Source of the DNA: Liriodendron chinense
Taxonomy: Eukaryota; Streptophyta; Magnoliopsida; Magnoliales; Magnoliaceae
Direction of reading: 5' to 3'
DNA: 64,000 nucleotides
Assembly: GCA_003013855.2 (NCBI GenBank)
Contig: ML058407.1
Location: 4,730,372 to 4,794,371 of the forward strand
Shown: positions 32,940 through 44,749 of the stretch, piece by piece
Numbering within the stretch: position 1 is the stretch's first letter
How the letters are laid out: each line of letters starts with the position of its first letter
Notes under the pieces: model-generated
The model's input: the letters and a program-made list of their open reading frames with translations, nothing else
Told to the model about the DNA's origin: nothing
The model's database searches: none
Program-made: the position numbers and the translations under genes

Positions 32940-34463
32940 TGTTCGCTTCCCCAAGCGTAGGGTTGCGATGTAGTAATAATCTCAGTAAGACCGAGGTCGA
33001 TCCACAGGGACTTATGTAGGAATTCACAAAACACTTACAATAGTTTCTACTGAGAAGCTAACAAATAAGTTTTTAAGAAGATTGATGTGAATAGCAATTT
33101 TGAACTTAATTAATAAAAGGCACTAGGGGTTCAAGGATCCACTTGTAGCAATCCTTGATGCTCAATTCGTTGTGGTTTCTCACTTTCTCAACTAGAATCG
33201 AAATTAAGATCTATCTAGTCGGATGATAGAGTAGTTAAACCAACACTCTGCCATATGTAAGATCAATGTACATGATTCACTTAATGCAAGCTAGGACGAG
33301 CATACTCAATTGCATAGGTTAGTCCCAATTCCAATAGACTAAGTTCACAATCATAACCATCATTAAGTCCTGTCACAAGACAAAGCTAGATCATGACTTG
33401 AACTTGATTCAAATCACATACACAGTCCCACATACGACAGAATTCCAGAAAAATAGAACTTTGGTAGGAAATTCCCACATGCAGATCATAGTACTAGAGC
33501 GTACTCCAATTCCTCGGATCATACAGGTCTAAACTAACACAAAACAATTAAGAACTCAAGAAATTCTTCCAAACATCCATGAGTCATCATAAGACTAAGA
33601 AAAACTACTTAGCACTTGAATTAAACTTCAAACCATTGTTCTTAAACATGAAATCTAACTTAAAACCAACTTAAACGAATCGAAACGTCTTAGATTCACT
33701 ACAAGCTTCACCTCTTAGCCCTAGCTAAGAGGTTTAGCCGTTCATGATCCAAGGAAATCTGAAACAACTAAGAAAAACATAAAAACGAGAAAGCAAACTA
33801 GGAGGAGTTGTGGAACTCTGAATCCACTTCCGCCGCCTCCCACCGTGCTCAAACCCTTCTAAGATACCCTAGGAAGAGCCCCTAGGTGTCCTTTTATAGT
33901 GGGGAAGCTCCCCAACGTCGGAATCTTCCAGAATTTGCATAAGGTTACGCAGTGCGCAAAGAAATCCGTCATAGAATAGGAAAGTTTTCTGTTTTACGCA
34001 TGGCCGACCGGTCACGACCGGTCAGACCTCTCTATTTAAACTATCCAACGTGTTCAGGGCCTATTGGCCGACCGGTCAAGACCGGTCGGATCATCTTCAG
34101 TAACAGTCCAGCGAGCTCAGCAGGGTCACTGACCCGTTGGCCGACCAGTCTTGATCGGTCGGACCAACTGGTCCTTTGCCATGCATACTTCACAGGGGCT
34201 GGCAGGTCGGCCCTTGAACATTTTCTTCTTTTTTTTCTTCTTTTCTTTCTTTTCTTTTCTCTCTCTTTCTTCTTTCTTCTTTGGTCCACCTTGGGCCTTC
34301 ATTCAAAGGGTCCTAATGTATCCTTTTTGGTCTCCAATGGGATGAGGTATCCTCTCATTCCTGCAATTATAAAATCATTCATTAGATTAGTCTTTAAATC
34401 ATGAAAACCTTGCATTATGAGTGATGAATTGGGGTTGGAATATGCACAATTAAGAGCTCAACA
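32940..34463 (-). mobile_element. Element A 5' LTR
   Basis: 1524 bp, partner of 8809-10325. GACCGGTC array at about 33990-34165; element TATA at about 33890-33905. It has one array unit more than the 3' LTR near 34000 and one less near 34205. The duplication gctaa follows at 34464-34468. Confidence 0.9.
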
Positions 34464-35093
34464 GCTAACAAGGAGAGTATAGGGTGCATGAATCATAAAA
34501 ACATGGAGCATGCTAAGAAACATGATTAACAAGAAAATGTAACTATCTAAGCATAGTTAATCATGCATAATTGGTCAAAGATATACATTTGCAATAAAAG
34601 CACAAGTGCTAATAGCCCAATCAACCAACCTCCCCTATTGGTATATCAAGACCAATACTAAACAAAGATTAGCATTTAATGAAGCATATAGTTCAGCAAG
34701 ATTAGCTAATCTAAGCATGGAGATAGTTTAGCAAGCAAATATGCAAGACAAAAATAAGGCTAAACTACTAATTTGGGCTCATGAGGCTTGAATCCTCTGA
34801 TTTGTCCATACACACAAAAATGAGGCTGAAATCCTCAGATTTTCCTATTTTAAACATTTGTAGCTACCCTTACTAACTATGTAGAGATTAATAAGCTTAA
34901 GGGTAACTAATTTCCTCAACACCCTCATAAAATATAGCATGAGGTGAGCAGTTGGGAACTCCTTCTTCTCTTAGAAGGGATAAGGGTTGGGATCCCCTCT
35001 TAGATAAGCAAGAAGAGGGGTTGTGGTGGAAGCTGTGAGAGCTAGATCTTTATGTTGGCTCTCATCACAAGCAGAGTCACCAGATTTGAACTC
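34464..35093 (-). other. Element C internal non-coding region
   Basis: No gene. It matches 59890-60580 of element E in inverse orientation, for example the 'atgaggtgagcagttgggaactcc' block and the 'tgaggcttgaatcctctga' block. In both elements this follows gag where protease would be expected. Confidence 0.7.
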
Positions 35094-36065
35094 CTACATA
35101 TCATCCCAAGTGGCAGCCATTGCCTTTTTTCCTTTCGGTTTAAGCCCATCCGGACATTCCGGGGCAATATGGCCACGACGACCGCAACCATAACATCGGA
35201 CGGATGAAGGCACGGATGATTTTCCTTTATGTTTATCATCTTTCTTGTCCTTCATGTCACGACTACTCCCTCTATCAAATTTGAGGAATCTCTTGAATTT
35301 TTTGTTCAATTTCTCTTCCTCATCATCCTCATCATCACTATCTTCCTCCGACTCACTCTTAATTTTCTTATGTTTGAGAGAGGACTTGAGAGCGATGCTT
35401 TTCTTTCTAGAGGGGGCCTTAAAGTGTAGTTTATGAGTTTGTAGGGAACCTATAAGTTCTTCTACTTTCATGTTATCTATGTCTCTACACTCCTCTAAGG
35501 CAACTATCTTGGAGTCAAATCTATCCGGGAGGGACTTAAGTATTTTTCTACAAATCCTACCATCCGGAACCCGATCACCCAAGACAACATGGAGTTGCAA
35601 ATATCTGACAATTTAGAATAAAACCCTATGAAAGTTTCAGTCTCTTCCATCTTAATGTTTTTAAATTTGGTGGTTAAGAGCTGAAGCTTCGAGCGTCTTA
35701 CTGTGCTAGTCCCCTCGTGGGTAACCTCAAGTATATCACATGCTTCTTTTGCAGTTGCGCATGTGAGAATGCGCTGAAATTCATCCGGGGACACCGCACA
35801 ACAAATCGCAGTTGAGAGCTTTGGCATTTGCCATGTATTGAGCTCTCTCTCTGTCATCCCATTTGGAATCATCTTTGGGAATGACAATGTATTTCCCATC
35901 AACCTCCACTTGCTCGATGGGCAAGGTGTATCCATTTTGTGTGCTTAGCCACACCGGACGGTCCATGGATTGGAGAAAAATTCTCATTCTAACCTTCCAA
36001 TAGGCATAGTTGGACCCGTCAAAGAATGGTGGACAGTTGGTGGTACTCTCATCTCAGTTAGACAT
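35094..36065 (-). pseudogene. Gag of element C (copia type)
   Basis: Starts at ATG 36065 (MSN), with a stop at codon 4 where E has Arg (CGA to TGA). The DUF4219-type block FFDGSNYAYWKVRMRIFLQS and a UBN2-type domain (FQRILTCATAKEACDILEV, THEGTSTVRRSKLQLLTTKF) follow. Then come an acidic/Lys-rich linker and one zinc knuckle, CYGCGRRGHIAPEC, intact. Frames change near 35850 and 35580. The protein would be particle-forming; there is no pol behind it. Confidence 0.85.
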
Positions 36066-36126
36066 TATGCTAGTGCTCCGGTACCGGATCTTATTCTAGA
36101 CGGTTACGTCCTTGAAGGGCAACCCG

Positions 36127-36139
36127 CTTTGATACCAAT
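36127..36139 (-). other. Element C primer binding site
   Basis: ATTGGTATCAAAG on the minus strand, the initiator-Met tRNA copia type with one change (CAAAG for CAGAG). Confidence 0.75.
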
Positions 36140-38077
36140 TGAAAGTACGTCGGTAGTCTACCACGACACCTACGTATGTGCGGAAGCTTAAAGAGCAACT
36201 AGAATTATGGTTAAACCTATAGGAGGGGGGTGATTAGGACCTTTTTGAAATTCTTTTCGCCTACTTACACAATTCAACAATTTAAACTAAGTAAGCAAGA
36301 ACACTTTCGCTTCCAAGCCTAAGTGGGTCCAATCACAAGACTAGCATATGGTTAAGCAATAAACAATCCTAGTCTAAGCATGCATAGGTAAATAAATGAT
36401 TTAACTAATCAAGCTCCTAACCTATGCAACCTATGTAGACTTATGAGAATGGATCAATGAGCTCAAGTCTACACACTTCGTGAAAGTACATCTTGTGTGT
36501 GTGGATGTGCCAATCTAGTGCCTAGCATACATTCCTATCAAGCATTCATAACTAAACAATTAAACATCCAATGTTAAGATATTAATGTGCTCAATATAAT
36601 CACAAACACAGCATGTATAGTGGTTCGACTTTGGGTCTACTCCACTCCCGGTTCAAGTACTCAGCTCCTTTGAGCACACCGGCATTCACTATTGGAGGTT
36701 TTAAATGAGGTTCACCTCTCAACCTTTACACGGAGGTTTTACCGGTTCACCTCTCAACCATAACCGGAGTTTTGGACAAAGGGCTAACTCTCAACCCAAA
36801 TGGAGTTTTGGACATAGGCTAACTCTCAGCCCGACGCACGTTCACTCCTGTGTCAGAGGCTCCCCCTTGGAGACTTTGTTTAGGCCTAGCTAACGGGCCA
36901 AGGAACGACTAACGTCCCTAGATCGAGTTTGACAAACAAACTCTAAATGGACTCTCAATAAAGACAACCTTACATGTCGGATGAGCCCCTTGTTGAGCGC
37001 CGGTTTGGGTTGCTTGATCTCCGCTCTCCCGTGCTTCAATCAGCTTCCCTTGCTCCCTCGATCATGTTGCCATTGTGTCGCCAATGCCTCAGCCACACTT
37101 GATCAAACACCTTGCATGTGATGCCTTTGAGATGCCCAATGTGATAGGAGGATAGGTCTGAGAACTCTACAACTAATGTGAATGGTTTTTCTAGAGTCTC
37201 TCTCCTACAACGATCTCATCTTAGAGTTTTGGACAAGGATATGCCTACCAAGAAGGTTCCAAACTCTAGAGATCAAGAGGGGATGAAGGTCATCTTCTTC
37301 ATGAGCTTGGAATGCTCCAATCTTGTGTTAAAGCACAAGGAAGATGCCTTGCATAGGTTAGGAATGAGCCTCAAATGGTCTCCAACAATGGTGGCTTCAC
37401 TCCTCTCGAAATCCCTCTTCTTACCCCCTCAATGTGAGCCAAGCCCCTTTATAAAAGGTGTTCAAACGGTCAAAAAACTGGGCAAAAAACTGCTCAGCCG
37501 ACCTGTCCCGACCGGTCCCTACTGGTCGTCCAACAGCCAGAAAGAGACAGAGAGTTTACTGTCTAAGGGGGGAGCTGTCCGACCGGTCTTGACCGGTCGG
37601 ACCAGCCCAGCCGACCGGTCACGACCAGTCAGCCCTATGGCCTGTCTAATACATCAAGTTGCTGTGAGGTCTGGCAGCCTAGCCGACCGATCTTGACCGG
37701 TCGGACCAGTCCAGCCAACCGGTCTTGACCGGTCAGACAAGCCTGGGTTCAGCTCAGCTGATTGCTGACCCACGTACACTTCAACCCTCTTACTTTGGCC
37801 ACACTATGGGTGATGTTTTGGGACACATAGGGCCAATCTATGATGACTAATGGTTTCCTAATATGGTCAAGGTCATCAAAGAGGTTAAGGGGTTGGCTTT
37901 TGGTTCATTTTAAGGCACATCAAGGCATCACTTTTACCTGTATCTTCTTTCTTGTTGCAGCGGGGCCACTTGAGTCTTCAGTCTTCGTCTTCATTAAGCT
38001 CAACCGACACTAGACTCACTGACGTAAGTGATTGACAAAAAAGGTGCACTAGTATGCCACAGAAAAGTGCACTAACA
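36140..38077 (-). mobile_element. Element C 5' LTR
   Basis: 1938 bp. The minus strand runs TGTTAGTGCACTTTTCTGTG to CGTACTTTCA. TATA (minus) at about 37446-37460. GACCGGTC array at about 37495-37745, with about three units more than the 3' LTR. Same family as D and E. Confidence 0.88.
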
Positions 38078-38179
38078 CCATGGTCAAAGAATTTTAATGA
38101 ATCGACTCTATAAATCATCAATTGACTCATTATATTCCTATCAAACCAGTCAAGCCAGAAGAAAGCATTTTGTAAAAAA

Positions 38180-38810
38180 CCTAAGAAAGAAATTCAGAGA
38201 TGGTGGTCTCTTATACATAAGGTTCTATATGAAAATGACTGGGATATTATATTATTATCAATCTTTTATACATATGCACTTGGTTCTATATGAAGATGAT
38301 CAGAACGTCTCGCCATATATTCAGCTTTCGTATTTTATAACGAATCCTCTCATCATTATTGTGATATTCTTTTATTCTATATGAGGACGAGTCAGAACCA
38401 GGAATCTCCTATATATATAGTTACGGACTTATATGAAAATGATCAAGGCATTCTATTATGTATCACTTCATTTTGAGAATATCAACGACTTTCTCCTATG
38501 AATAATTCTGCAACAGGAATATGCGATCAAAGATTATGATCAGACACGTATTCTGTATGGATTTCTAAAGCACAAGACATCTTTCATCAGAAGGAGGCGG
38601 TTTCGTAAAACGAAGACCTAAATAAACTGAGGGCAAGCCCTAATATATGATGAGAAACTCGGGCTTATAAAAGAAGACGATTGGGGGCAAGCCCCAATAT
38701 ATATAATGAGTAAACTCAGGCTTATAGAAGAAGACGACTGGGGGCAAGCCCTAATATATGATGAAAAACTCAAGTCTGCAGGAAGAAATGACTGGGGTAG
38801 GCTAGAAAAT
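38180..38810 (+). repeat. Degenerate tandem repeats in the T2 post-pol region
   Basis: Two series. The first has 'ttctatatgaaaatga(c/t)' recurring about every 65-80 bp from 38221 to 38445. The second is three units of about 62 bp at 38630-38790, each with 'gggggcaagcc(c/t)(c/t)aatatat'. Between 38810 and 39164 there is no clear gene. This is the same place in the element as the 73-bp repeats of T1. Confidence 0.65.
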
Positions 38811-39164
38811 GTCCGCTTACGACGTGAGCATATCACAGATCTGGAAACCTAAGACATCCCGAGATCGATGACAAAGGGAAGTATCACTCTCTTCATTTCA
38901 TTCTGCATTAATTATCGCAAATATTTATTATCACCATTCATTATAGTTATGATTGCTATTAAGTTATATTGCAAAGCATTCCAACACCCATTGCACAATA
39001 TCACACAACAAAAAGATAATTGTCATTATCATTACATTAACAAAAATATGGCTAGCAACTTCAAACGCCATATACACGAACTTTCAAAAAGTAAGGATCC
39101 CTTACATCGATTACAACGATTATAAAATCTAGTCAAGATGAAACCCCATGATCGTTTCTATACA

Positions 39165-40404
39165 TCAAAAAATTGCAAGACGAATATCAGAAGTAAAGAT
39201 CAGAGCTTCTCCAGGCATCCTAATAATCAACCTGGTCACAGCCACCTTGGCAGCTTCCATCTCCGACTTCGCCTCGGATAATATCAACGCAGGATCGGAA
39301 ACATCAGTGGTCAAATCTCCTAGTTGCTTGCGTACCGCTTCGCTTTCACTTTCAAGCCTTATAACAGTTATTTGATCATGAGCAACTACTGACCCAAGAC
39401 GAGCAGCCTCGAAGCCCACAACTATTTTCTCCGCCTGCAAGTACTTAATCTCGACATCGATTTTAGCCAGACGATCCAGGCACCCCTTATGTTGTGTCTT
39501 ATTACTTTGAGAAGACGCTCGTGCATCTATCATTGACTGCATATGATGCACTAGTACAGGTCTCGGAGAAGCCGTAATCTTCCATTTCCCTTCAATAACA
39601 GGGTCTGGCTTGGCACGTTCAGCAACCACTACCCTCGTGACGGAGCTTTCGAAGGAAGAAATATGATCGACAATCACGAGTGCATTAGGTCTTATCACTC
39701 CAATGCAAGCCTTCAGCAATTTTATTCCAGCACCCAACATAAGCCATTCATGTGGATTATCTAGAGTTTTTGAGATACTCGATAACAAACTTCTCAATAT
39801 GCTTCGCCCGAAATAATCCAAATGATGGAAATAAGGAACATCGAATGCTCCATGAAAAACAACACTAGAATCAATAATAACTGCAGCGAAGAAACATGGT
39901 GAGCATATAATGAAATGATAAATGCAGAAAAAAGAATATATCAAGAAGTTAGAAAAGAACGCTGCCAGGGGCCAGAGATGAGTCAGCAACAGGTTTTAAG
40001 GGACCTGCAATGTGTGCCGTCGTGTCAACGAATAACTCAGCGGTCTCAATCGGTAGCTTCGAAGTCATGACCGAAGATTCAATAGTGTTACTATCAGCAT
40101 TAATTACCTTAGTCGATGCTGGCACTTCCGTCATACCCTCAAAATTAGAAGCACCAAAGGCCACGAACACAGTTGTGTCATTCACCGACATAGTAGTCCC
40201 TTGTAGATTATCTTCTCCAATCTGCCCGACCTGCTCTCTCATGCCGACATGGTCTAATATTTCATTCGCCGGCTTAGTCGTCGTCGGGTCCTCTTCACTA
40301 ATTAATCGATTGTCATCCTTATCACCTTCAACCACTAGAAGACATGTGAACCCGGCTTCTTGTGACCATCTCACCGAAGGTACTCCGAAAGTATACCAGC
40401 CGTC
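39165..40404 (-). pseudogene. T2 antisense gene, 3' part
   Basis: Downstream part of the antisense gene after the G insertion. An open stretch 40374-39949 carries EILDHVGMREQVGQIGED; another, 39989-39165, begins within likely intron sequence and then reads a long helical segment (LDRLAKIDVEIKYLQAEK, RLESESEAVRKQLGDLTTD). The C-terminal coiled coil resembles the exon 3 type of T1. It ends at a stop at 39165-39167. Confidence 0.55.
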
Positions 40405-41609
40405 TGTTGAGCCTCCAATTTATACATGTCATAGCCCATTAGATCACATTATATGCATGCTTTTCATGTTTAAAGACTAATCTAATACATGTTTTTGTGA
40501 TTATAGGAATGAGAGAAGATTTCACCAATTCATGATTAAAAGAGTCACTTTGTACGCATTGAAGATCAATAGAAAAAGTGCCAAAGAATGGTGAAGAAAG
40601 AGAGGACAAAGAGAAGAAGAAAGAAAGAAGAAACATGAAGAGGAATAGGAGGTCCGACCGGTCAAGACCGGTCGGCCAACAGGTAGGCCACTCCCTGGAC
40701 TGTCAAAAGACCGGTCAAGACCGGTCGGCCACATGTAAACAACAAGTTGCAGCTTTCTAAATCCGATTTTTGGATTTCCTAAGTGCGGGAGGACTCCGTA
40801 GTTTCATAATTCTTCCAAGTCAGTAACGCCTCTAAGCTATAAAATGACACCTAAAACCTCTTCCTAACCCATCTAGCAATGTGGGGAGCAAAGAGATCAA
40901 GACCTAGGAGGCTTCCTAGCCTCCTACAACTAGTTTTCTTCTTCTTCTAGTTCTAGTTTCTAGTTTTTAATGCTTTCTTCTAGTTAACCTCTTAGCTAGA
41001 GCTAAGAGGTGAAGTTTGTAATTTGTTTCAATGCTTTAATTCATTTCTTCAAGTACCCTTTACTTATTTATGGATTTTCAAGTTCTAGTTTGAATAAAGA
41101 TTTGATTTTTAGAAGTTTTGTGAGAGTTTGTGTACTCCGGACATGAGCTCCTTACAATTCTCTGAGATTACCATGATTGGGTTGTTTGAATTTGAATTGT
41201 AGTAACCCTTGAGCATGTCATAGTCTCTTGGCATGGCTGTTACTCCGAAGGCTACAAGTTCAAGTTCTATGTGCTTCATTAGAACTAGAAATTTGATTTC
41301 CAGATTTAAGTGGGATTGTTTGTGCTTGAATGTTATATCCTCCAATTAGATGAGAGATAGGACTTTGATTCTAATTGTGTTGTGCTTGGATGAATGGATT
41401 GGTATTGAACTACTATAAGTGGATCCTTGATGCTCTGGTTCTTCTTATTTTCAGATTTTCCTATTTTATGTGAAAAAATATTTTCTTAAACTTCTTATAT
41501 TCTAGTTATTAGAGTACTTGGAATTGTTTACCTCTTTCCCTGTGGATCGACCTCGGTCTTACCAAGAGTTATTACTACATCGCAGCCTTGCACTTGAGGC
41601 GAGCGAACA
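40405..41609 (+). mobile_element. Element G 5' LTR
   Basis: TGTTGAGCCTCC to GCGAGCGAACA, 1205 bp. GACCGGTC sites at about 40650-40735, TATA box (GCTATAAAATGACACC) at about 40835. The U5 end shares 'gatcgacctcggtcttacc' with the other Athila-like LTRs. Confidence 0.9.
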
Positions 41610-41876
41610 AGTTTTTGGCGCCATTGCCGGGGCAAAGGTTAAACGGTTCTAATTGTTCTAATAGCTATAGGGTACTTTTAGTTAGGTAGGATTTTCAGTT
41701 TTTATAGAAGTAGATCTTCTGATTTTTTTTATAGATTACTAACAATTGTTTTGTTTGATTTTGTAGGACATTGTTGCTAACATAGATCTCACCCTATTGG
41801 GTAACATCTCCCCATCTCCCTTCTTTTTGTTCTTTTTTCTAAATTAGGGTAGTTTCTAATTCCTTAAAATTTCATC
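41610..41876 (+). other. Element G primer site and leader
   Basis: Primer site then non-coding leader, homologous to 17174-17420 of H in the other orientation. No gene. Confidence 0.7.
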
Positions 41877-43542
41877 ATGTATGTTGGACGAATGGTGCGT
41901 ATAAGTACCTTTTGGAAGATGAGACGTCGGATTGGGGGACCCAAACTCATTGTGATAGGGATCCCTCCAAGCATGAGTATTTTTCTGAGATTCAAAGAAC
42001 CTCCACTACCCCCCCTGTAAGACAATGCATGATTACATTAATGAAAGCAATATACATATTGAGACATGACGTAAGATGATGGGGGAATACCGAAATGAAG
42101 CAAACTCGAATAATGATCATCCAGCGAAAACATTACATGATTACCAGATTGAAAATAACATGAGTGTTCCACCAGTTATGGTAGGAGGTGTGTAACAACA
42201 AAAAGAACGGGTGAATAATGGCCAACCAGTTATGACAATGCGTGATCACTTGTATGGATATGCCTATCAACCATTACATAACTCTTCATCCTACAATGCG
42301 TACGGTCTTAATTGGGAAAACCACCATTCTCCTTGTTCAAGGGAAGAACCAACCGTGGTTATTAACAATCACCCTAAAACGTCTTCCTCTTGTGATGACA
42401 TGTATACACAAATACTTGAGGAAGTATGGAATGAGTATGCAGATGAACAATCAAATCAAGCTTACTCGCCATCTTATGAAGACATTGAGCCCGAAATTGG
42501 GGGCATCGAATCAATCCCCTTTAATGAGGAGGATGGGGCTACCCAAGTTCCACCTTCTTCGGATTTAATGAATAGACTTTTAGAGGAGATTGATCTCGAT
42601 GATCCCAATGTCATCATCAATTATGGTGAGTCCACAATCTCTTTTAGATGCTTTGAACTTAATGATGAAGAGATTTCAATGGCGGTTGACGATCCCGAGG
42701 AATCCATTAAATCTAAAAGCGATTGTGGGGTTACTTACAATGAGGGTTTAGTGGATGCTTATGAACTTATGGTTTCTTTTTCCCAAGGGCATAATGATTA
42801 TGAGTCTCTAGAGGATATACATGCTAGAGAGATGGCCGATGTTGATATTCTTGAGTCACTCCACCAACTTAACATGCTTAATTTTAATGTGAAGAATGAG
42901 ACTCCCATGAGTGAAAATTCAGATTCTTTGGATGAATGCTTTGCTCACTTTGAAAATTCAAACGACCCCATTATTCAAGAGATTGTTAAAGCCTTGCATA
43001 CTTTCGACTTAGTGCCTTATACTAGTTATGGAGATCCTAGTTTGGAAGAATTCCACTCCATGGAGGGTGAGTCCCTCACCATCGAAACTGAATTTTTGCA
43101 CTCACTGAAGCAAGATCATGATCCTTCATCCGACTATCTCAATTTCCTAGAGGAATGCTTGGCCCACTCTTATGATCTTGATGATGAGACGATTAAGGAG
43201 TTGGATATTTTGTTAGACACGGTGTCGGTGCCTGAAGAACACCATTCCACTGATTTACACTCTTTACCATTGTTTATGGAAGCACCGTATAATTCTGAAA
43301 TTATGAAGGAGACAACTTTAACTAAAGAATACATGATGAATGTCTCTCCACCATCATGGGTCCTTCAGCCCATTGAAAATTTTGATTGGGAGGACCCATT
43401 TTTAATCAATCATAACCCAGATCAGAATTTGAGGGGATATCTTTTTGCTGCTCTTATCTCCTCCTATCATGCATGTGGTGCACATAAATATTGGACTTCA
43501 ATGAAGAAAAGCACCCATGTTTACTGTCGAGCAGGACTTTGA
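41877..43542 (+). pseudogene. Unknown acidic ORF of element G (443 codons open at the C-terminal side)
   Basis: The ancestral start is probably ATG 41877 (MYV, with a small indel compared with H). Frame changes occur at 41885 and about 42015, with stops near 42067 and 42193. From 42196 to 43542 the frame is fully open. The N-terminal part has three T(L/M)(R/H)D(Y/H) words in one frame, at 42022, 42130 and 42235. The rest is strongly acidic, with 'DDETIKELD', SVPEEHHSTDLHSLPL and NVSPPSWVLQPIE. The C-terminus ends KSTHVYCRAGL. No membrane segment, zinc finger or catalytic triad is apparent. The protein is unknown; preservation of 443 codons and the match to H argue that it is or was expressed. 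Confidence 0.65.
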
Positions 43543-44749
43543 ATGGTCCTCATGAGAAATTTATTTAAATTCATGAAGATCCTGCTCAAATTTGATCATG
43601 TAGTCGATTGGACTAATCAAAGGTAGGTAGGTAGGTTAGGATCTATTTTTCTATAATTTGGATTGAATAAGTCTCATCCAAACAATGGAAGATGCTAGAA
43701 TTGATCAACTTGCTACCTCAGGTATTCTCGTTCTCACTCTCCTTTGTTTTATTTCATTGCTCTCATGTCATGCTTATTGCCTATCTTGTTACATTAAGGA
43801 CAATGTAAGATTTTAGTTAGGGGTGAGATGTGATTCCTCATCTAGCTTTTGCAACATTTCAAGCATCATATGTGCAAATTTTTTCTCGAATTTTCTAAAA
43901 ATTCAAAACTCTTTTAGAAAACCTCATTTCTATGCATTCGAGATGATACGAGTATAAGAAGAGGAGATACGAAGTGAGTGATGTTGCAAATCTTGTACTA
44001 CTCTTAATATAATGGTTTTATATGTGAATTCCCCTATTTATATGATTGATAGAAAATTTGAACACTTTTACACCTAGTTCACATTACACGATTTTCGTGG
44101 TTTAAAAGGATTATATGATTTGTGGATTGGCTAGGCTTAGATTTGAGGTGTTGAGGAACCAAGCCAGGGTACTTTGTCCATCCTTGTCCATGGGAAAATA
44201 ACGAAAGATATGGATTTCTAAAAATCCTATCTAATGCAAAAGAAAAAGGAAAAGGAAGGATGAAAATTGGGAATGATGGAAAACATGGTGGAAAATTCCG
44301 AAAAGGGCTACCTATTACTAACCAGGGGATGGTCTACCCGTAACCAAAGCCGAAAATGGGACGTAGTGTGAATGCCGTCAGAAGGACGGTAAGGAAAATT
44401 CCTGTCATAGGCTTGTTGTTGCTCTGTGCACCTTGAGATCCATAGTTTAGTTAATCTATGAAGAAGATAATCCCAGAAACTCATGAGATGAACTTTCACT
44501 ATGCACACTAGGTTGAATTTGTTCGAGTTCTTATATTTATCAATTAATCAGTGGAATTTCATATAGACACTTATTATGTTTTGAGAGTTTAAGGTTTCAA
44601 CTTCTATCACCTCATTTTTCTAAATTTTACACCTGTATGTCTTGGAATGGATAGAAACATAGTTTTTGAAGGAGAGTTGATTTTTAGAGGATTGAACTTG
44701 TTTCAAGCATGTTTTGCTTGGGACTAACAAAAAGTTGGTTGGGGGGGTG
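43543..44749 (+). other. Conserved 3' non-coding region and polypurine tract of element G
   Basis: No gene. It matches the 3' regions of A and H in inverse orientation, including the conserved block at about 44310-44400 with 'cgtagtgtgaatgccgtc' and 'gatggtctacccgtaacc'. The purine tract is at 44733-44749. Confidence 0.7.

Larger units (their letters stand above)
8809..34463 (-). mobile_element. Element A: Athila-like retrotransposon with gag and protease only, interrupted by H
   Basis: LTRs are 8809-10325 and 32940-34463. The host duplication is gctaa at 8804-8808 and 34464-34468, an exact match. Order on the minus strand: 5' LTR, Asp-tRNA-type primer site, leader, gag (32363 downward), protease (12373-11918), remnant 3' ORF, conserved 3' region, polypurine tract, 3' LTR. 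Internal length without H is about 4.6 kb. Reverse transcriptase, RNase H and integrase are absent. H is inserted just before the protease catalytic motif. Confidence 0.85.
6682..38077 (-). mobile_element. Element C: copia-type, gag-only LTR retrotransposon, interrupted by element A
   Basis: The parts are a 3' LTR (6682-8493), an internal region (8494-8808 and 34469-36139) and a 5' LTR (36140-38077). The internal region is about 2.0 kb and encodes only gag; there is no protease, integrase or reverse transcriptase. Element A (8809-34463) sits inside its 3' non-coding part, with the duplication gctaa on both sides. Element E (56753 onward) has the same layout independently. This matches the class called TR-GAG (terminal repeats plus gag only), which depends on enzymes from other elements. 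Confidence 0.8.

Noticed and set aside
35229..35436. Plus-strand open frames opposite the C gag
   Set aside because: Shadows of the acidic/Lys-rich gag linker on the minus strand.
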